A DNA stretch of 48,426 bases from a virus: positions 1-48,426 of IMG/VR virus record IMGVR_UViG_3300049846_000972; one strand, written 5' to 3'. The position numbers and the translations under genes were made by a program. The first letter of the stretch is position 1; the number at the start of each line of letters is the position of its first letter. The notes under the pieces were generated by a model that saw nothing but the letters and a program-made list of their open reading frames with translations, did not search any database and was not told the DNA's origin. This document shows positions 33,021 to 40,723 of the stretch, one piece after another.

Positions 33021-33632
33021 TTATTCTTCCGTCCATTCTATTTCTACAGTACAGGTGGTGGCTGTAGCTACATGCAATTGAAGGCCAACTCCCTGAGTCG
33101 TCCCTCTTAAGGTTATTGCCATAGATTCATCCATACCTCTGAAATCAAAGACTAGATCAGTCATTGGAGAGCCATCAACTGCAGTAGTAGATTTATTTAA
33201 AGCTCTACGAGAAGCAATACGACCTAGTGCTGTGCCTGTCGTTGGAGCGGCAGTATATACTTGACATAAATTGGAAGTCCCTGCTGCATCATTAGCGTCA
33301 AGGGGGACTTGGGTTAAAGTAACAGGGGTTCCGCCTGTAGGTTGTGAGGAATATTTAATTAAGGAGACACCCTGTATAGCGAGAGTTGTAGTAGTTAACC
33401 CAGAGACTATAATACGTTGAACACGCAAAGTTTTTGAGGCACTGCCATAAATCACAGCGAAGGGGGCTGTTGCAGAAGCTGCTGCAGCTACTGTATCTGC
33501 TGTACATGCTCTATAGGTTGGTTTAGATCCCATCAGATTCCCGCGAGCATCATACATAGTTACCCGTGCGGCTTTGCTAGTTGCATCGACTGTTAAGTTA
33601 TCAGAGGAAGCGCCGGATTTTATAACTGCCAT
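33021..33632 (-). CDS. Virion structural protein, beta-rich, 203 aa
   Basis: 203 residues starting MAVIKSGASSDNLTVDATSK. Ala/Thr/Val-rich beta sequence with ARVTMYDARGNLMG near the start, a style common in phage decoration or baseplate proteins. Lies between fibre-like genes. No specific family recognised. Confidence 0.6.
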   Translation of the reverse strand: MAVIKSGASSDNLTVDATSKAARVTMYDARGNLMGSKPTYRACTADTVAAAASATAPFAVIYGSASKTLRVQRIIVSGLTTTTLAIQGVSLIKYSSQPTGGTPVTLTQVPLDANDAAGTSNLCQVYTAAPTTGTALGRIASRRALNKSTTAVDGSPMTDLVFDFRGMDESMAITLRGTTQGVGLQLHVATATTCTVEIEWTEE

Positions 33633-33635
33633 ATT

Positions 33636-35498
33636 TTATCCCACTAAATAGTTAATTTTAAATTTATCTGCTAAATATGAACCGTCAGCAGTCGTTATAT
33701 ACATATTAAATTGTCCAGTACCATTACTGCAGACAATATTTAAGCTATCCATTTCGCACTCATCTAAATCTTTACCCGTAGGAGCTTCATAGGCAAGATA
33801 GGCGATAATCTGGTTAGAGGTACTTACACTTGCGTCTGTAATTGTAAAAGTACCCTCTGCGACAGGTGTGGTTCCGAAGTCAACTTCAGTTTGTTTAATA
33901 TCTGTAGAGGAAGCACCAGGAGAAGTCCATGTACCATCCGCCCGTAAGAAATTAGTTGTTCCACCACCTGAGGCCGGAGCTAAACCCTTTAGACCACTGG
34001 TAAAGGTATCAAGAAGAGTAGTAGCTTGAGTGCCTGTTAATTCTTCAGTATCCCCTGCACCTGCAGTAATACGACCTAAGAAACGGCTAGTAGCTGAAAC
34101 ATTTTGCATCTTAGCATATGTTACAACATCATTATCAATTGTCCAGGTAGCACCACCACCCGAAACTGTGATATCTCCCTTATCACCGTCAGTAACACCA
34201 CCCCCACTAGAGGCAATAGTGATATCAACTTGATCGTTCCCTGCATCGTCTGCTATTGTAAGGGTAACATTCGTACCCTCTATAAAATTTAATTGTTTTC
34301 TGGTTCCAACAACAGCCCCAGAGTTTTTAACCACTTCTACTTTTTGAGTGCTTGAGTTAGCTATAACAGCAGCCGTTATCGTATTACCAGCATCATTATA
34401 AGTAAAATCGACGGTGCTAGAATCTGTTAAGATATTCCCAACAGCGTCTTGAGCTAATTCATCGGTATATTGGGTGATCGTTACAGTCGGGGTAAGAGTA
34501 TTACCAGCGTCATTATAAGACCATGTAATGCCTGTACCATTCTGTATAAGTACAGCAACTCTATCATCTACCCTTTCATCAGTATAATAAAGGTTTGTAC
34601 CTTCAGATAAGTTTGTAGTCGAGAAGGGACTTAAAGATATAGTCGGAGTAAAGGTATTACTAGGATCATTATAGCTCCATGTAATGCCTGTACCATTTTG
34701 TATAAGAACTGAAACTCTATCATCAACTCGTTCATCGGTATAGTAGAGATTGGAGCCTTCAGAGAGGTTACTTGTGGAGAATGCACTTAACGATACTGTT
34801 GGAGTAAGAGTATTACTTACGTCACTATACGACCATGTAATGCCTGTACCATTCTGTATAAGTACAGCTACTCTATCGTCTACCCTTTCGTCTGTATAAT
34901 AGAGATTAGAGCCTTCAGAAAGGTTAGTTGTGGATTTCCCACTAAAAGCACTGTCAAAGCGTGCTTGGGTGTAATAAAGGTTTGTACCTTCAGAAAGGTT
35001 AGTCGTACTAAAGGGGCTTAACGAGATAGTAGGTGTAAAGGTATTACTAGGATCATTATAAGACCATGTAATGCCTGTACCATTCTGTATAAGTACAGCA
35101 ACTCTATCGTCTGTAGCCTCATCAAAGTCAGAGATAAAAGCAGCCGTTTTAGTGCCGGTAATTTGAGAAGACGCTATCGAGAGATTAGCCTCGTTTACGT
35201 CTAAAGTTGCCCCACTTAAGGAGAGCTTGCTAGACCCAACAGCTAATACAGTCTCATTTGTTAATGTACCATTAGCAGCTAAAACAACGTATTGAGCATC
35301 GGCAGGGGCCCCACCTCCACCACCCCCAACAGTCGCAAAGGTCACTGGGGAGGTTGACGTACAGATTTTAGCTGTAGGAGTCCCTGACGTATCCATCCAA
35401 AGATCGGCTAATGTAACACCATCGGCTGCTGTAGGAGCACTAGACCCCTCAAACATCTTAATAACGGAGCCAGTGGAAGATTTAACCCAACGAGCCAT
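33636..35498 (-). CDS. Fibre-like protein with internal NLSEG-NLYYT repeats, 620 aa
   Basis: 620 residues starting MARWVKSSTGSVIKMFEGSS. Residues about 130-350 contain four copies of VLIQNGTGITWSY and four of NLSEG[ST]NLYYT followed by DERVDDR, spaced about 50-55 residues, a repeat common in tailed-phage fibres. Then KMQNVSATSRFLGRITAGAG links it to the other fibres here, and a C-terminal globular part (TPVAEGTFTITDASVSTSNQ onward) ends it. The repeats are also near-identical in DNA, so copy number may vary. Confidence 0.75.
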   Translation of the reverse strand: MARWVKSSTGSVIKMFEGSSAPTAADGVTLADLWMDTSGTPTAKICTSTSPVTFATVGGGGGGAPADAQYVVLAANGTLTNETVLAVGSSKLSLSGATLDVNEANLSIASSQITGTKTAAFISDFDEATDDRVAVLIQNGTGITWSYNDPSNTFTPTISLSPFSTTNLSEGTNLYYTQARFDSAFSGKSTTNLSEGSNLYYTDERVDDRVAVLIQNGTGITWSYSDVSNTLTPTVSLSAFSTSNLSEGSNLYYTDERVDDRVSVLIQNGTGITWSYNDPSNTFTPTISLSPFSTTNLSEGTNLYYTDERVDDRVAVLIQNGTGITWSYNDAGNTLTPTVTITQYTDELAQDAVGNILTDSSTVDFTYNDAGNTITAAVIANSSTQKVEVVKNSGAVVGTRKQLNFIEGTNVTLTIADDAGNDQVDITIASSGGGVTDGDKGDITVSGGGATWTIDNDVVTYAKMQNVSATSRFLGRITAGAGDTEELTGTQATTLLDTFTSGLKGLAPASGGGTTNFLRADGTWTSPGASSTDIKQTEVDFGTTPVAEGTFTITDASVSTSNQIIAYLAYEAPTGKDLDECEMDSLNIVCSNGTGQFNMYITTADGSYLADKFKINYLVG

Positions 35499-35683
35499 TA
35501 ATCACTCTTCTTGCGTTGCGATTGTCTAACTAAAACTAAAGGGCGATATAAATAGAAAGCACCTCTAGGGATAACTTCAAGTTGTGTTTCACAGACTTGA
35601 CAAATAAGCGTAGCTGACCCATGTGGGGGGATAATCCCATCAACTAGGTAGCTAGTTTTACACATAGGACACGTTGCACGCAT
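35498..35683 (-). CDS. 61-residue zinc-ribbon protein
   Basis: CPMC at residues 5-8 and CQVC about 22 residues later (ATCPMCKTSYLVDG, LICQVCETQLEV), in the style of the MJ0042-type zinc ribbon with P-x-x-G between. Basic C-terminus (RQSQRKKSD). Overlaps both neighbours by one base in the head/tail region. Function unknown. Confidence 0.6.
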   Translation of the reverse strand: MRATCPMCKTSYLVDGIIPPHGSATLICQVCETQLEVIPRGAFYLYRPLVLVRQSQRKKSD

Positions 35684-36072
35684 TAATCTTTTTTCCTCAG
35701 ATAGAGAGTGATATCATAACCGTCACCAGCCGCATGGCCAGTTGTAGTTAATAAGATATCCCCAGGGCCACCAGTATTTGCACCAATAAGACCGCCGCTA
35801 TCACGCCAATCTAGAAAGCCTGAGCCTTGAAGAACAGCGATCTGTTCATCGGAAGTTTGATCCCAAAGTAACGAAACTCGCATAGAAGACACGTCAAATT
35901 CAATACGTTCTACAACCAGCTTGGATGGCTCTAAACCATTTAAACCTGTATAGGCTGATTTATCTACCTTTGCAACAGCAGATTCACCTGTACCGTCTGA
36001 AAGGTTCGTTAAATGAACCACTAATTTTTTGGGAGTGTTTAATACTACTTTCGTAGTGACTGTATCAGCCAT
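35683..36072 (-). CDS. Virion protein, 129 aa
   Basis: 129 residues. KKLVVHLTNLSDGTGESAVAK, VERIEFDVSSMRVSLLWDQT and GPGDILLTTTGHAAGDGYDI are patterns I recall from small head or tail proteins of marine and freshwater podoviruses (VxHLTxxSDGTGE ... GDxYDIT). Starts after a terminator, suggesting separate control from the capsid genes. The exact role is not known. Confidence 0.62.
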   Translation of the reverse strand: MADTVTTKVVLNTPKKLVVHLTNLSDGTGESAVAKVDKSAYTGLNGLEPSKLVVERIEFDVSSMRVSLLWDQTSDEQIAVLQGSGFLDWRDSGGLIGANTGGPGDILLTTTGHAAGDGYDITLYLRKKD

Positions 36073-36084
36073 TATATTACACCT

Positions 36085-36116
36085 TTTAAATAAAGGAGCT
36101 GTTCATTAACAGCCCC
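36085..36116 (-). terminator. Intrinsic terminator downstream of the capsid genes
   Basis: On the minus strand GGGGCTGTT (36116-36108) pairs with AACAGCTCC (36103-36095, one G-T pair) around a four-base loop and is followed by TTTATTT. It would end or thin the capsid-gene transcript before the tail genes. A second stem, TTGAGGGA/TCCCTCAA (36129-36136 with 36149-36156), lies just upstream without a T-run and may protect the 3' end. Confidence 0.7.
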
Positions 36117-36166
36117 ATATAAGAATACTTGAGGGATGTTTTAATTCTTCCCTCAAAGAATCTATC

Positions 36167-37129
36167 CTACGCGTCAGCAGCGGGGAGGAGATAACCACTA
36201 GCTCCAGCAACACCGGAAGCATAGTTAGCAAAACATCCCAGACCACTCGATGCTGTAATCAATAACTCAGCAGCAGTATCTGCATGTTGAGCAAAGTTTT
36301 CTGCAACGATACCGGTCAGCGTAGAGCCGTTAGTATGTAACAGAATAGCCCCTGTCGCGGTATCAGTATTTAACCGATAGACGGAATTTTTTACCATTCG
36401 TAAGTTAGTGACAATTTTACCGTTAGCGATAGTGACTAAGGCAGCCTTGTTGTTATTCACACCAAGGTTTACATAGTTACCTTCTATACGAACACGGTCA
36501 AGCGTATTGTCTTGCTTTACTAAGGATAACGTCGCTAGGTCGGGTTCGATCCAGGTGTTATTTAATAAGCATAATCCATCAGCCGCATTGTCTACTGTAC
36601 TGGTGTCTACAATATTTAAGAAATTCATATTGGTGGCCGTTGCTTTAAAATAGCAAGACTCAATACAAAAATCCGTAGCTGCTGCAACATCAAATACAGT
36701 TACAATATCCGCAAAATTTGCGGAGATTATTAAGTTTTTTACCGCACAGTTAGCGGCAGACACAGTAATTGATGCAGTAGTTGCAGTATCTAAAGTGATT
36801 GTAGGTCTGGAAGTCCCAACACCTAAACCAACAATAGCTACACCTGCCACATCAATCGCAATCCCAGCAGCAGCGGAAATTGTTTCAGCATGGCCAGGCA
36901 TGACACAAATAATGTCACCACGGCCAGCAGTACAACGTCCAATTGCATAGTCGATAGTAGAGAAAGGACGTAAGTAGCTACCTTTATTGGTATTACTTCC
37001 GGCCTTGCCACCATCGGGCAATACTGAGGAATTGTTTACAAAAAATACTTTACCAGGGAATAACTGTTGAATGGGAACCCCACGAATAGTTACACCGTCT
37101 AGAAAGTATGCAAAATTAGAAATAGTCAT
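36167..37129 (-). CDS. Beta-helix virion protein, 320 aa
   Basis: 320 residues. SYLRPFSTIDYAIGRCTAGRG is the entry motif of pectate-lyase-like right-handed beta-helix phage proteins, followed by rungs rich in I/V/A/N (ITVSAANCAVKNLIISANFA, VRIEGNYVNLGVNN). No catalytic residues seen. Encoded straight after the major capsid protein and before the terminator, it may be an abundant capsid decoration or a spike (inference). Confidence 0.65.
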   Translation of the reverse strand: MTISNFAYFLDGVTIRGVPIQQLFPGKVFFVNNSSVLPDGGKAGSNTNKGSYLRPFSTIDYAIGRCTAGRGDIICVMPGHAETISAAAGIAIDVAGVAIVGLGVGTSRPTITLDTATTASITVSAANCAVKNLIISANFADIVTVFDVAAATDFCIESCYFKATATNMNFLNIVDTSTVDNAADGLCLLNNTWIEPDLATLSLVKQDNTLDRVRIEGNYVNLGVNNNKAALVTIANGKIVTNLRMVKNSVYRLNTDTATGAILLHTNGSTLTGIVAENFAQHADTAAELLITASSGLGCFANYASGVAGASGYLLPAADA

Positions 37130-37146
37130 TTTTAACCTCTTGCGTA

Positions 37147-37181
37147 CCGCGAAGCGGCTGGACAGTGGTTAAGCTGCCCAG
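37147..37181 (-). other. Tandem intercistronic hairpins after the major capsid gene
   Basis: CTGGACAG (37158-37165) pairs with CTGCCCAG (37174-37181), and CCGC (37147-37150) pairs with GCGG (37154-37157). They lie in the 71-nt gap between the capsid and beta-helix genes. No T-run follows, so a role in mRNA protection or partial termination is more likely than full termination. Confidence 0.45.
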
Positions 37182-37200
37182 ACAAGTCGCAATGTAGTTA

Positions 37201-38115
37201 CTAAGCTCCAGGTGTACCAACGATACAACGATGATCACCGACTGAAACAGCATAGCGTTCAGCAGCAGATAAGATTGTATCAAAGGTGAATGGATCTTGT
37301 GACGATTGAGTGAAGATACCCTCACGTTTCACCATCATGAGACCATTTTCAGCATCGGTTGAGATAAAGAATGCGTCGGAATCGGTTAAGCGTTTCCACA
37401 CATATACTTTACTGACCATGCCTTCTACACGAACAGCGTTGACGTCATTGTTAGCACTGCCAGGTTCATTAACAGATTTCAAAACTCTATGAGCTTCAAA
37501 ACGTAATGCTGGAGGAATGATTAAAGCTGAAGGGTTATAGTCACCCAGTAAGCCATCATCATTAACAAAGTTGTCAATCAACAATTGCATAGCTTCCATG
37601 GAATCAATAGAGAAGTCAGCAGCGACTGCTAACAAGTTACTATTGGAACCACCAGCTTGCACAGTGTGATCTGAAGCGCAAAGCACTTTAGTATCACCAT
37701 AAGTGACTGAAGCAAACGCATTATTCAATACATTAGCCATTTGAAGATCGCGTGCATGAGCTAAAGACTTAAGTTGTTCACGTGCAATACGTGGCAGTAA
37801 GTTTTCATACACATTATCTTTAATCATTTCGCGAGTAATGCGAGCTGATTTTTCATAGCAATGTACGGGAATGCGGAAGACCCAGGATTGATCGATACTA
37901 TCGTAAGTGATAGGTGAGCCTTCGTTTTTACGACCAGCCACGCCCATACCTGCGAGTTGCATCATTTCGTAGTAACCTTTATCCGTCATTACTACTTTAA
38001 ATATTTCGTCCCCTACACCTTTATAATTTTTACCTTCTTGGTCAATTATAAGGTCAAGTCCATACTGGAGGGCGCGTGGAATATTACCACGGTTAATTCT
38101 TGAACTATTAGCCAT
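37201..38115 (-). CDS. Major capsid protein
   Basis: 304 residues, HK97-fold type by arrangement. SRINRGNIPRALQYGLDLII, VGDEIFKVVMTDKGYYEMMQL, then the SPITYDSIDQSWVFRIPV E-loop region, SARITREMIKDNVYENLLPR spine helix, and C-terminal RVEGMVSKVYVWKRLTDSDAF. It follows scaffold and decoration genes in the standard order. Near to Mu gpT-like capsid proteins in style. Confident on role, less on subfamily. Confidence 0.85.
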   Translation of the reverse strand: MANSSRINRGNIPRALQYGLDLIIDQEGKNYKGVGDEIFKVVMTDKGYYEMMQLAGMGVAGRKNEGSPITYDSIDQSWVFRIPVHCYEKSARITREMIKDNVYENLLPRIAREQLKSLAHARDLQMANVLNNAFASVTYGDTKVLCASDHTVQAGGSNSNLLAVAADFSIDSMEAMQLLIDNFVNDDGLLGDYNPSALIIPPALRFEAHRVLKSVNEPGSANNDVNAVRVEGMVSKVYVWKRLTDSDAFFISTDAENGLMMVKREGIFTQSSQDPFTFDTILSAAERYAVSVGDHRCIVGTPGA

Positions 38116-38127
38116 ATTATATTACCC

Positions 38128-38718
38128 CTATACGCCAGCCGTACCAGTACCACCATTCACTTGAATATTGTTGAGTCTAACTAATACTTTGTTCGAAGCG
38201 GAATTAGATTCATTATCCAATCGTGGGGAGTGGCCCAGGATATTGACTTGTAAAGTTGCAGTGGTGTTTTTACTTGATACGTCAACTAACGAAGCAGAAA
38301 TACCAGTTGTAGTATTCGCAGCAACGATAGAGAGATTAGCATTCAAGCCAATGTCTGCATCAGCAACTGCCGCACTCGCTTGTGCTTCATATACGTCTGC
38401 ATTGTTAGCTACACGAATGATAGCATACATCGCAACGGAAGCAGGTCGATGAGTACGGTCTAAGCTAAAGCTGGAAGCTGCAATTTCATGTGGGACAAAG
38501 CCTTGAATGACACCATAAATAGCATCACCAGCGCCTACCACAATTACAGTTTTCACTTTTGGCCCATTACCAATAGAACCACTTGAACCAGCGATCTTCA
38601 CTGCATCACCGCGGGCCATTGCTGTACCGTCTGAAGCTGGAAAGAGAACTAATTCTGAGCGGCCATCGGCAGATTGTTCATAAAGACGTAAGCCAAACGG
38701 CGTGTCTCGATTTGCCAT
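38128..38718 (-). CDS. Capsid decoration or head protein, 196 aa
   Basis: 196 residues starting MANRDTPFGLRLYEQSADGR. Beta-rich, with GTAMARGDAVKIAGSSGSIG and DAIYGVIQGFVPHEIA; this layout is typical of the small head protein encoded just before the capsid protein in this type of phage, often a decoration protein. Separated from the capsid gene by 12 nt. Confidence 0.65.
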   Translation of the reverse strand: MANRDTPFGLRLYEQSADGRSELVLFPASDGTAMARGDAVKIAGSSGSIGNGPKVKTVIVVGAGDAIYGVIQGFVPHEIAASSFSLDRTHRPASVAMYAIIRVANNADVYEAQASAAVADADIGLNANLSIVAANTTTGISASLVDVSSKNTTATLQVNILGHSPRLDNESNSASNKVLVRLNNIQVNGGTGTAGV

Positions 38719-38743
38719 AATAACCTCAATAATAAGTTATTGT

Positions 38744-39166
38744 TTATGTTTCAGAAGAATCGAGATCAATATCTGATTGATACGTGATTTGCGTACCACC
38801 TTCAGAGGTGATCTTTTTCGATTTTCTAGCGTTTAATGAACGTTCATGACGTTCTTTATCAGCCTTAATTCTATCTAATTGATTTTGCTTATGCCGTTCT
38901 TTAGGAATACTCATAAGAATTGCTTTGTGGCCACCTTTTAAACTTTTAGTTAAAGGTTTCAATCGAGCGAGGTCACTATCATCCCCGTCGTATACCACAT
39001 CCCAGCCCTTATCCATATAACGTACGGCTCTTTCAGGATCATGCTCATAAGTAGTGATTACCCACTTATAAGTTTTATCAGAATCTTGGTTGATTTTTGT
39101 GTTTGCATTATACTTTAGCTGTTCCCTAAAGTGATCTCTCACTTGGTCACGTGTTACTTTAGTCAT
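38744..39166 (-). CDS. Hypothetical 140-residue protein of the head cluster
   Basis: 140 residues starting MTKVTRDQVRDHFREQLKYN. Basic and charged, with KWVITTYEHDPERAVRYMDKGWDVV near the middle and a basic helix toward the end. Lies between scaffold and decoration genes; one-base overlap with the scaffold gene. Possibly an assembly factor; not recognised. Confidence 0.6.
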   Translation of the reverse strand: MTKVTRDQVRDHFREQLKYNANTKINQDSDKTYKWVITTYEHDPERAVRYMDKGWDVVYDGDDSDLARLKPLTKSLKGGHKAILMSIPKERHKQNQLDRIKADKERHERSLNARKSKKITSEGGTQITYQSDIDLDSSET

Positions 39167-40095
39167 TATTCGATTTCTCCATCGGCTTTAAGTTTACGAA
39201 TAAAATCGTCTTGGGTATATTTATAACCATTTCGCTCTGCTATACGCTTCGTGGCTTGATATACTTGTTTTAAGTCATCACTCAGACTATTAAAGACTTT
39301 ATTTGGTTGTGTTGAAGGTGCTGTCTTATTGACTGAAGACTGAGCAGGGGAGATCACAGGCGCACTTTTTCTTTGCGGCGTTGCTACGATATCCGGATAT
39401 TCAAGCTTCATTGCAGCTTCAAGTTGTCTAGACAGTTGATCATACGTTTTCGGGACGGGGATACCATACTGCATCGCATGAGCACCTGATAGAATTTCTT
39501 TTTCAATTTCATGGGCACGTTGTACAAGCTCTGGGTGTTCTTGATTAAACCAATGCTTATTACGATCCTGGAAAGCAGACAACGCTTGTTGGGCTTCTTG
39601 ATGATAAGAAACTACTTGTTGTTGCTTTTCTTCTAATTCTTGTTGGGCTTGCATCTTCGCTAAGTCCTTTATAGCGTTAACGTCACCTTCATCCTCGGCC
39701 TGTTTCATTGCTTGCAATAACTCTCGCTTTGCAGCTTCTCGTTCCCTGTTACGGACGTTATCAATATATTTCACTAGAGCTTCTTGCTCTTTTTCACGTT
39801 GTTCTAACTTTGTCTTTAATCCTTTTAAGATATCCTTAACTTCGTCATAAGATTCTCCAAACTTGTTAAATTGTTCGGGAGTCTTAAAACCATCCTCTGT
39901 GCCATACTTGGCGACATATTGGTCTTTGGTTAGGTATCCGTGTTTTTTAGCCTTCTCTACAATCTCAACAGGTTGGGTTTCAGCCTCAGCCGTTGTTTCT
40001 GTAGGTTCGCTAACTTCTTCAGTTTGTTCGTTGACCACTTCATCCTGTTGGTCTAGTAAGCTATCTTCCTTATCTAAATTACTTTCGTCTGTCAT
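39166..40095 (-). CDS. Scaffolding protein
   Basis: 309 residues. A very acidic N-terminus (DEVVNEQTEEVSEPTETTAE), long charged coiled-coil middle (REREAAKRELLQAMKQAEDE) and a basic C-terminus (VYQATKRIAERNGYKY) are the hallmark of scaffold proteins, whose C-terminus binds the coat. Position two genes upstream of the capsid protein fits. Sequence identity to a named family not recognised. Confidence 0.75.
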   Translation of the reverse strand: MTDESNLDKEDSLLDQQDEVVNEQTEEVSEPTETTAEAETQPVEIVEKAKKHGYLTKDQYVAKYGTEDGFKTPEQFNKFGESYDEVKDILKGLKTKLEQREKEQEALVKYIDNVRNREREAAKRELLQAMKQAEDEGDVNAIKDLAKMQAQQELEEKQQQVVSYHQEAQQALSAFQDRNKHWFNQEHPELVQRAHEIEKEILSGAHAMQYGIPVPKTYDQLSRQLEAAMKLEYPDIVATPQRKSAPVISPAQSSVNKTAPSTQPNKVFNSLSDDLKQVYQATKRIAERNGYKYTQDDFIRKLKADGEIE

Positions 40096-40098
40096 ACT

Positions 40099-40518
40099 TT
40101 ATACCTTTTCGTCTATTCCCACTACGTCCGTGTCGTTTATAAAATGGTAAGTACCTTCTTTATCTATCTGGTACGTTTCATTGGGTATAAACCACACGAT
40201 ATCTCCTAAACTAGGAGTTTCACCTATGTCAGTCCCTCGCTTTTCTATAAATAGCTCTCCAAAGGCGTCTGGAGCCATTTTAATAATGCGTCCTCGTTTA
40301 ATAGGTGTCCTTAGCTTATCTTTTACTTTAAATTTTACGTCCCCTGTTTCTTTATCCATAACGTCTTCTCCGTAGACAATTTGAAAGCCTTTTTCTTTAA
40401 GGCTGGGCGCTTCCTGCTCTAATTTATATAACTTTGCTATATGTTCTTCGACACTTTCCTGAACAGCTTCTATTAATAGCCGCCCTAGAAATGGTCTAGG
40501 TAGATGTTCTATCCTCAT
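40099..40518 (-). CDS. GroES-like co-chaperonin (T4 gp31-type role)
   Basis: 139 residues. Follows the Cpn10 layout: FLGRLLIEAV at the start, a long mobile-loop region (about 18-70), then KRGRIIKMAPDAFGE and PSLGDIVWFIPNETYQIDKEG, ending YHFINDTDVVGIDE, which matches the GroES barrel strands and C-terminal D-x-x-x-I. Phage co-chaperonins redirect host GroEL to fold the capsid protein, and this gene lies in the head cluster between portal and scaffold. The family match is by pattern; a search is needed to be certain. Confidence 0.65.
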   Translation of the reverse strand: MRIEHLPRPFLGRLLIEAVQESVEEHIAKLYKLEQEAPSLKEKGFQIVYGEDVMDKETGDVKFKVKDKLRTPIKRGRIIKMAPDAFGELFIEKRGTDIGETPSLGDIVWFIPNETYQIDKEGTYHFINDTDVVGIDEKV

Positions 40519-40723
40519 CTTTAAGGTCTCTTATTGCTTTCTCAATAAACTTTAAGCCATCCAGGTAGCCTACAGCACGACAGTATTCACGCTCCAGGTC
40601 TGGATTCGTTGTTAAGATCCCACTTGTGATACGTTCCCTAATCCTATCCGCTTCGTCACGCAGATCGCGTAACACTTTTTGCGTAATCTCGTTTTCTGCC
40701 CAGAAATATACATCAGTTATCAT
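40496..40723 (-). CDS. Hypothetical 75-residue helical protein
   Basis: 75 residues, nearly all helical and charged (QKVLRDLRDEADRIRERITS and YLDGLKFIEKAIRDLKDED). Overlaps the portal gene's 3' end by 11 nt and the co-chaperonin gene's start by 23 nt. It looks like the small helical gene often found beside portal genes; function unknown. Confidence 0.6.
   Translation of the reverse strand: MITDVYFWAENEITQKVLRDLRDEADRIRERITSGILTTNPDLEREYCRAVGYLDGLKFIEKAIRDLKDEDRTST

Noticed and set aside
25537-35498. Long open frames on the plus strand opposite fibre genes (for example 26432-26773, 27332-27706, 31414-31842)
   Set aside because: They mirror Ala/Thr/Val-rich codons of strong minus-strand genes, lack binding sites and encode no recognisable proteins.
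36538-36556. tRNA T-loop-like GGTTCGATCC
   Set aside because: It lies inside the beta-helix gene on the other strand, and no acceptor or anticodon stem can be formed around it.
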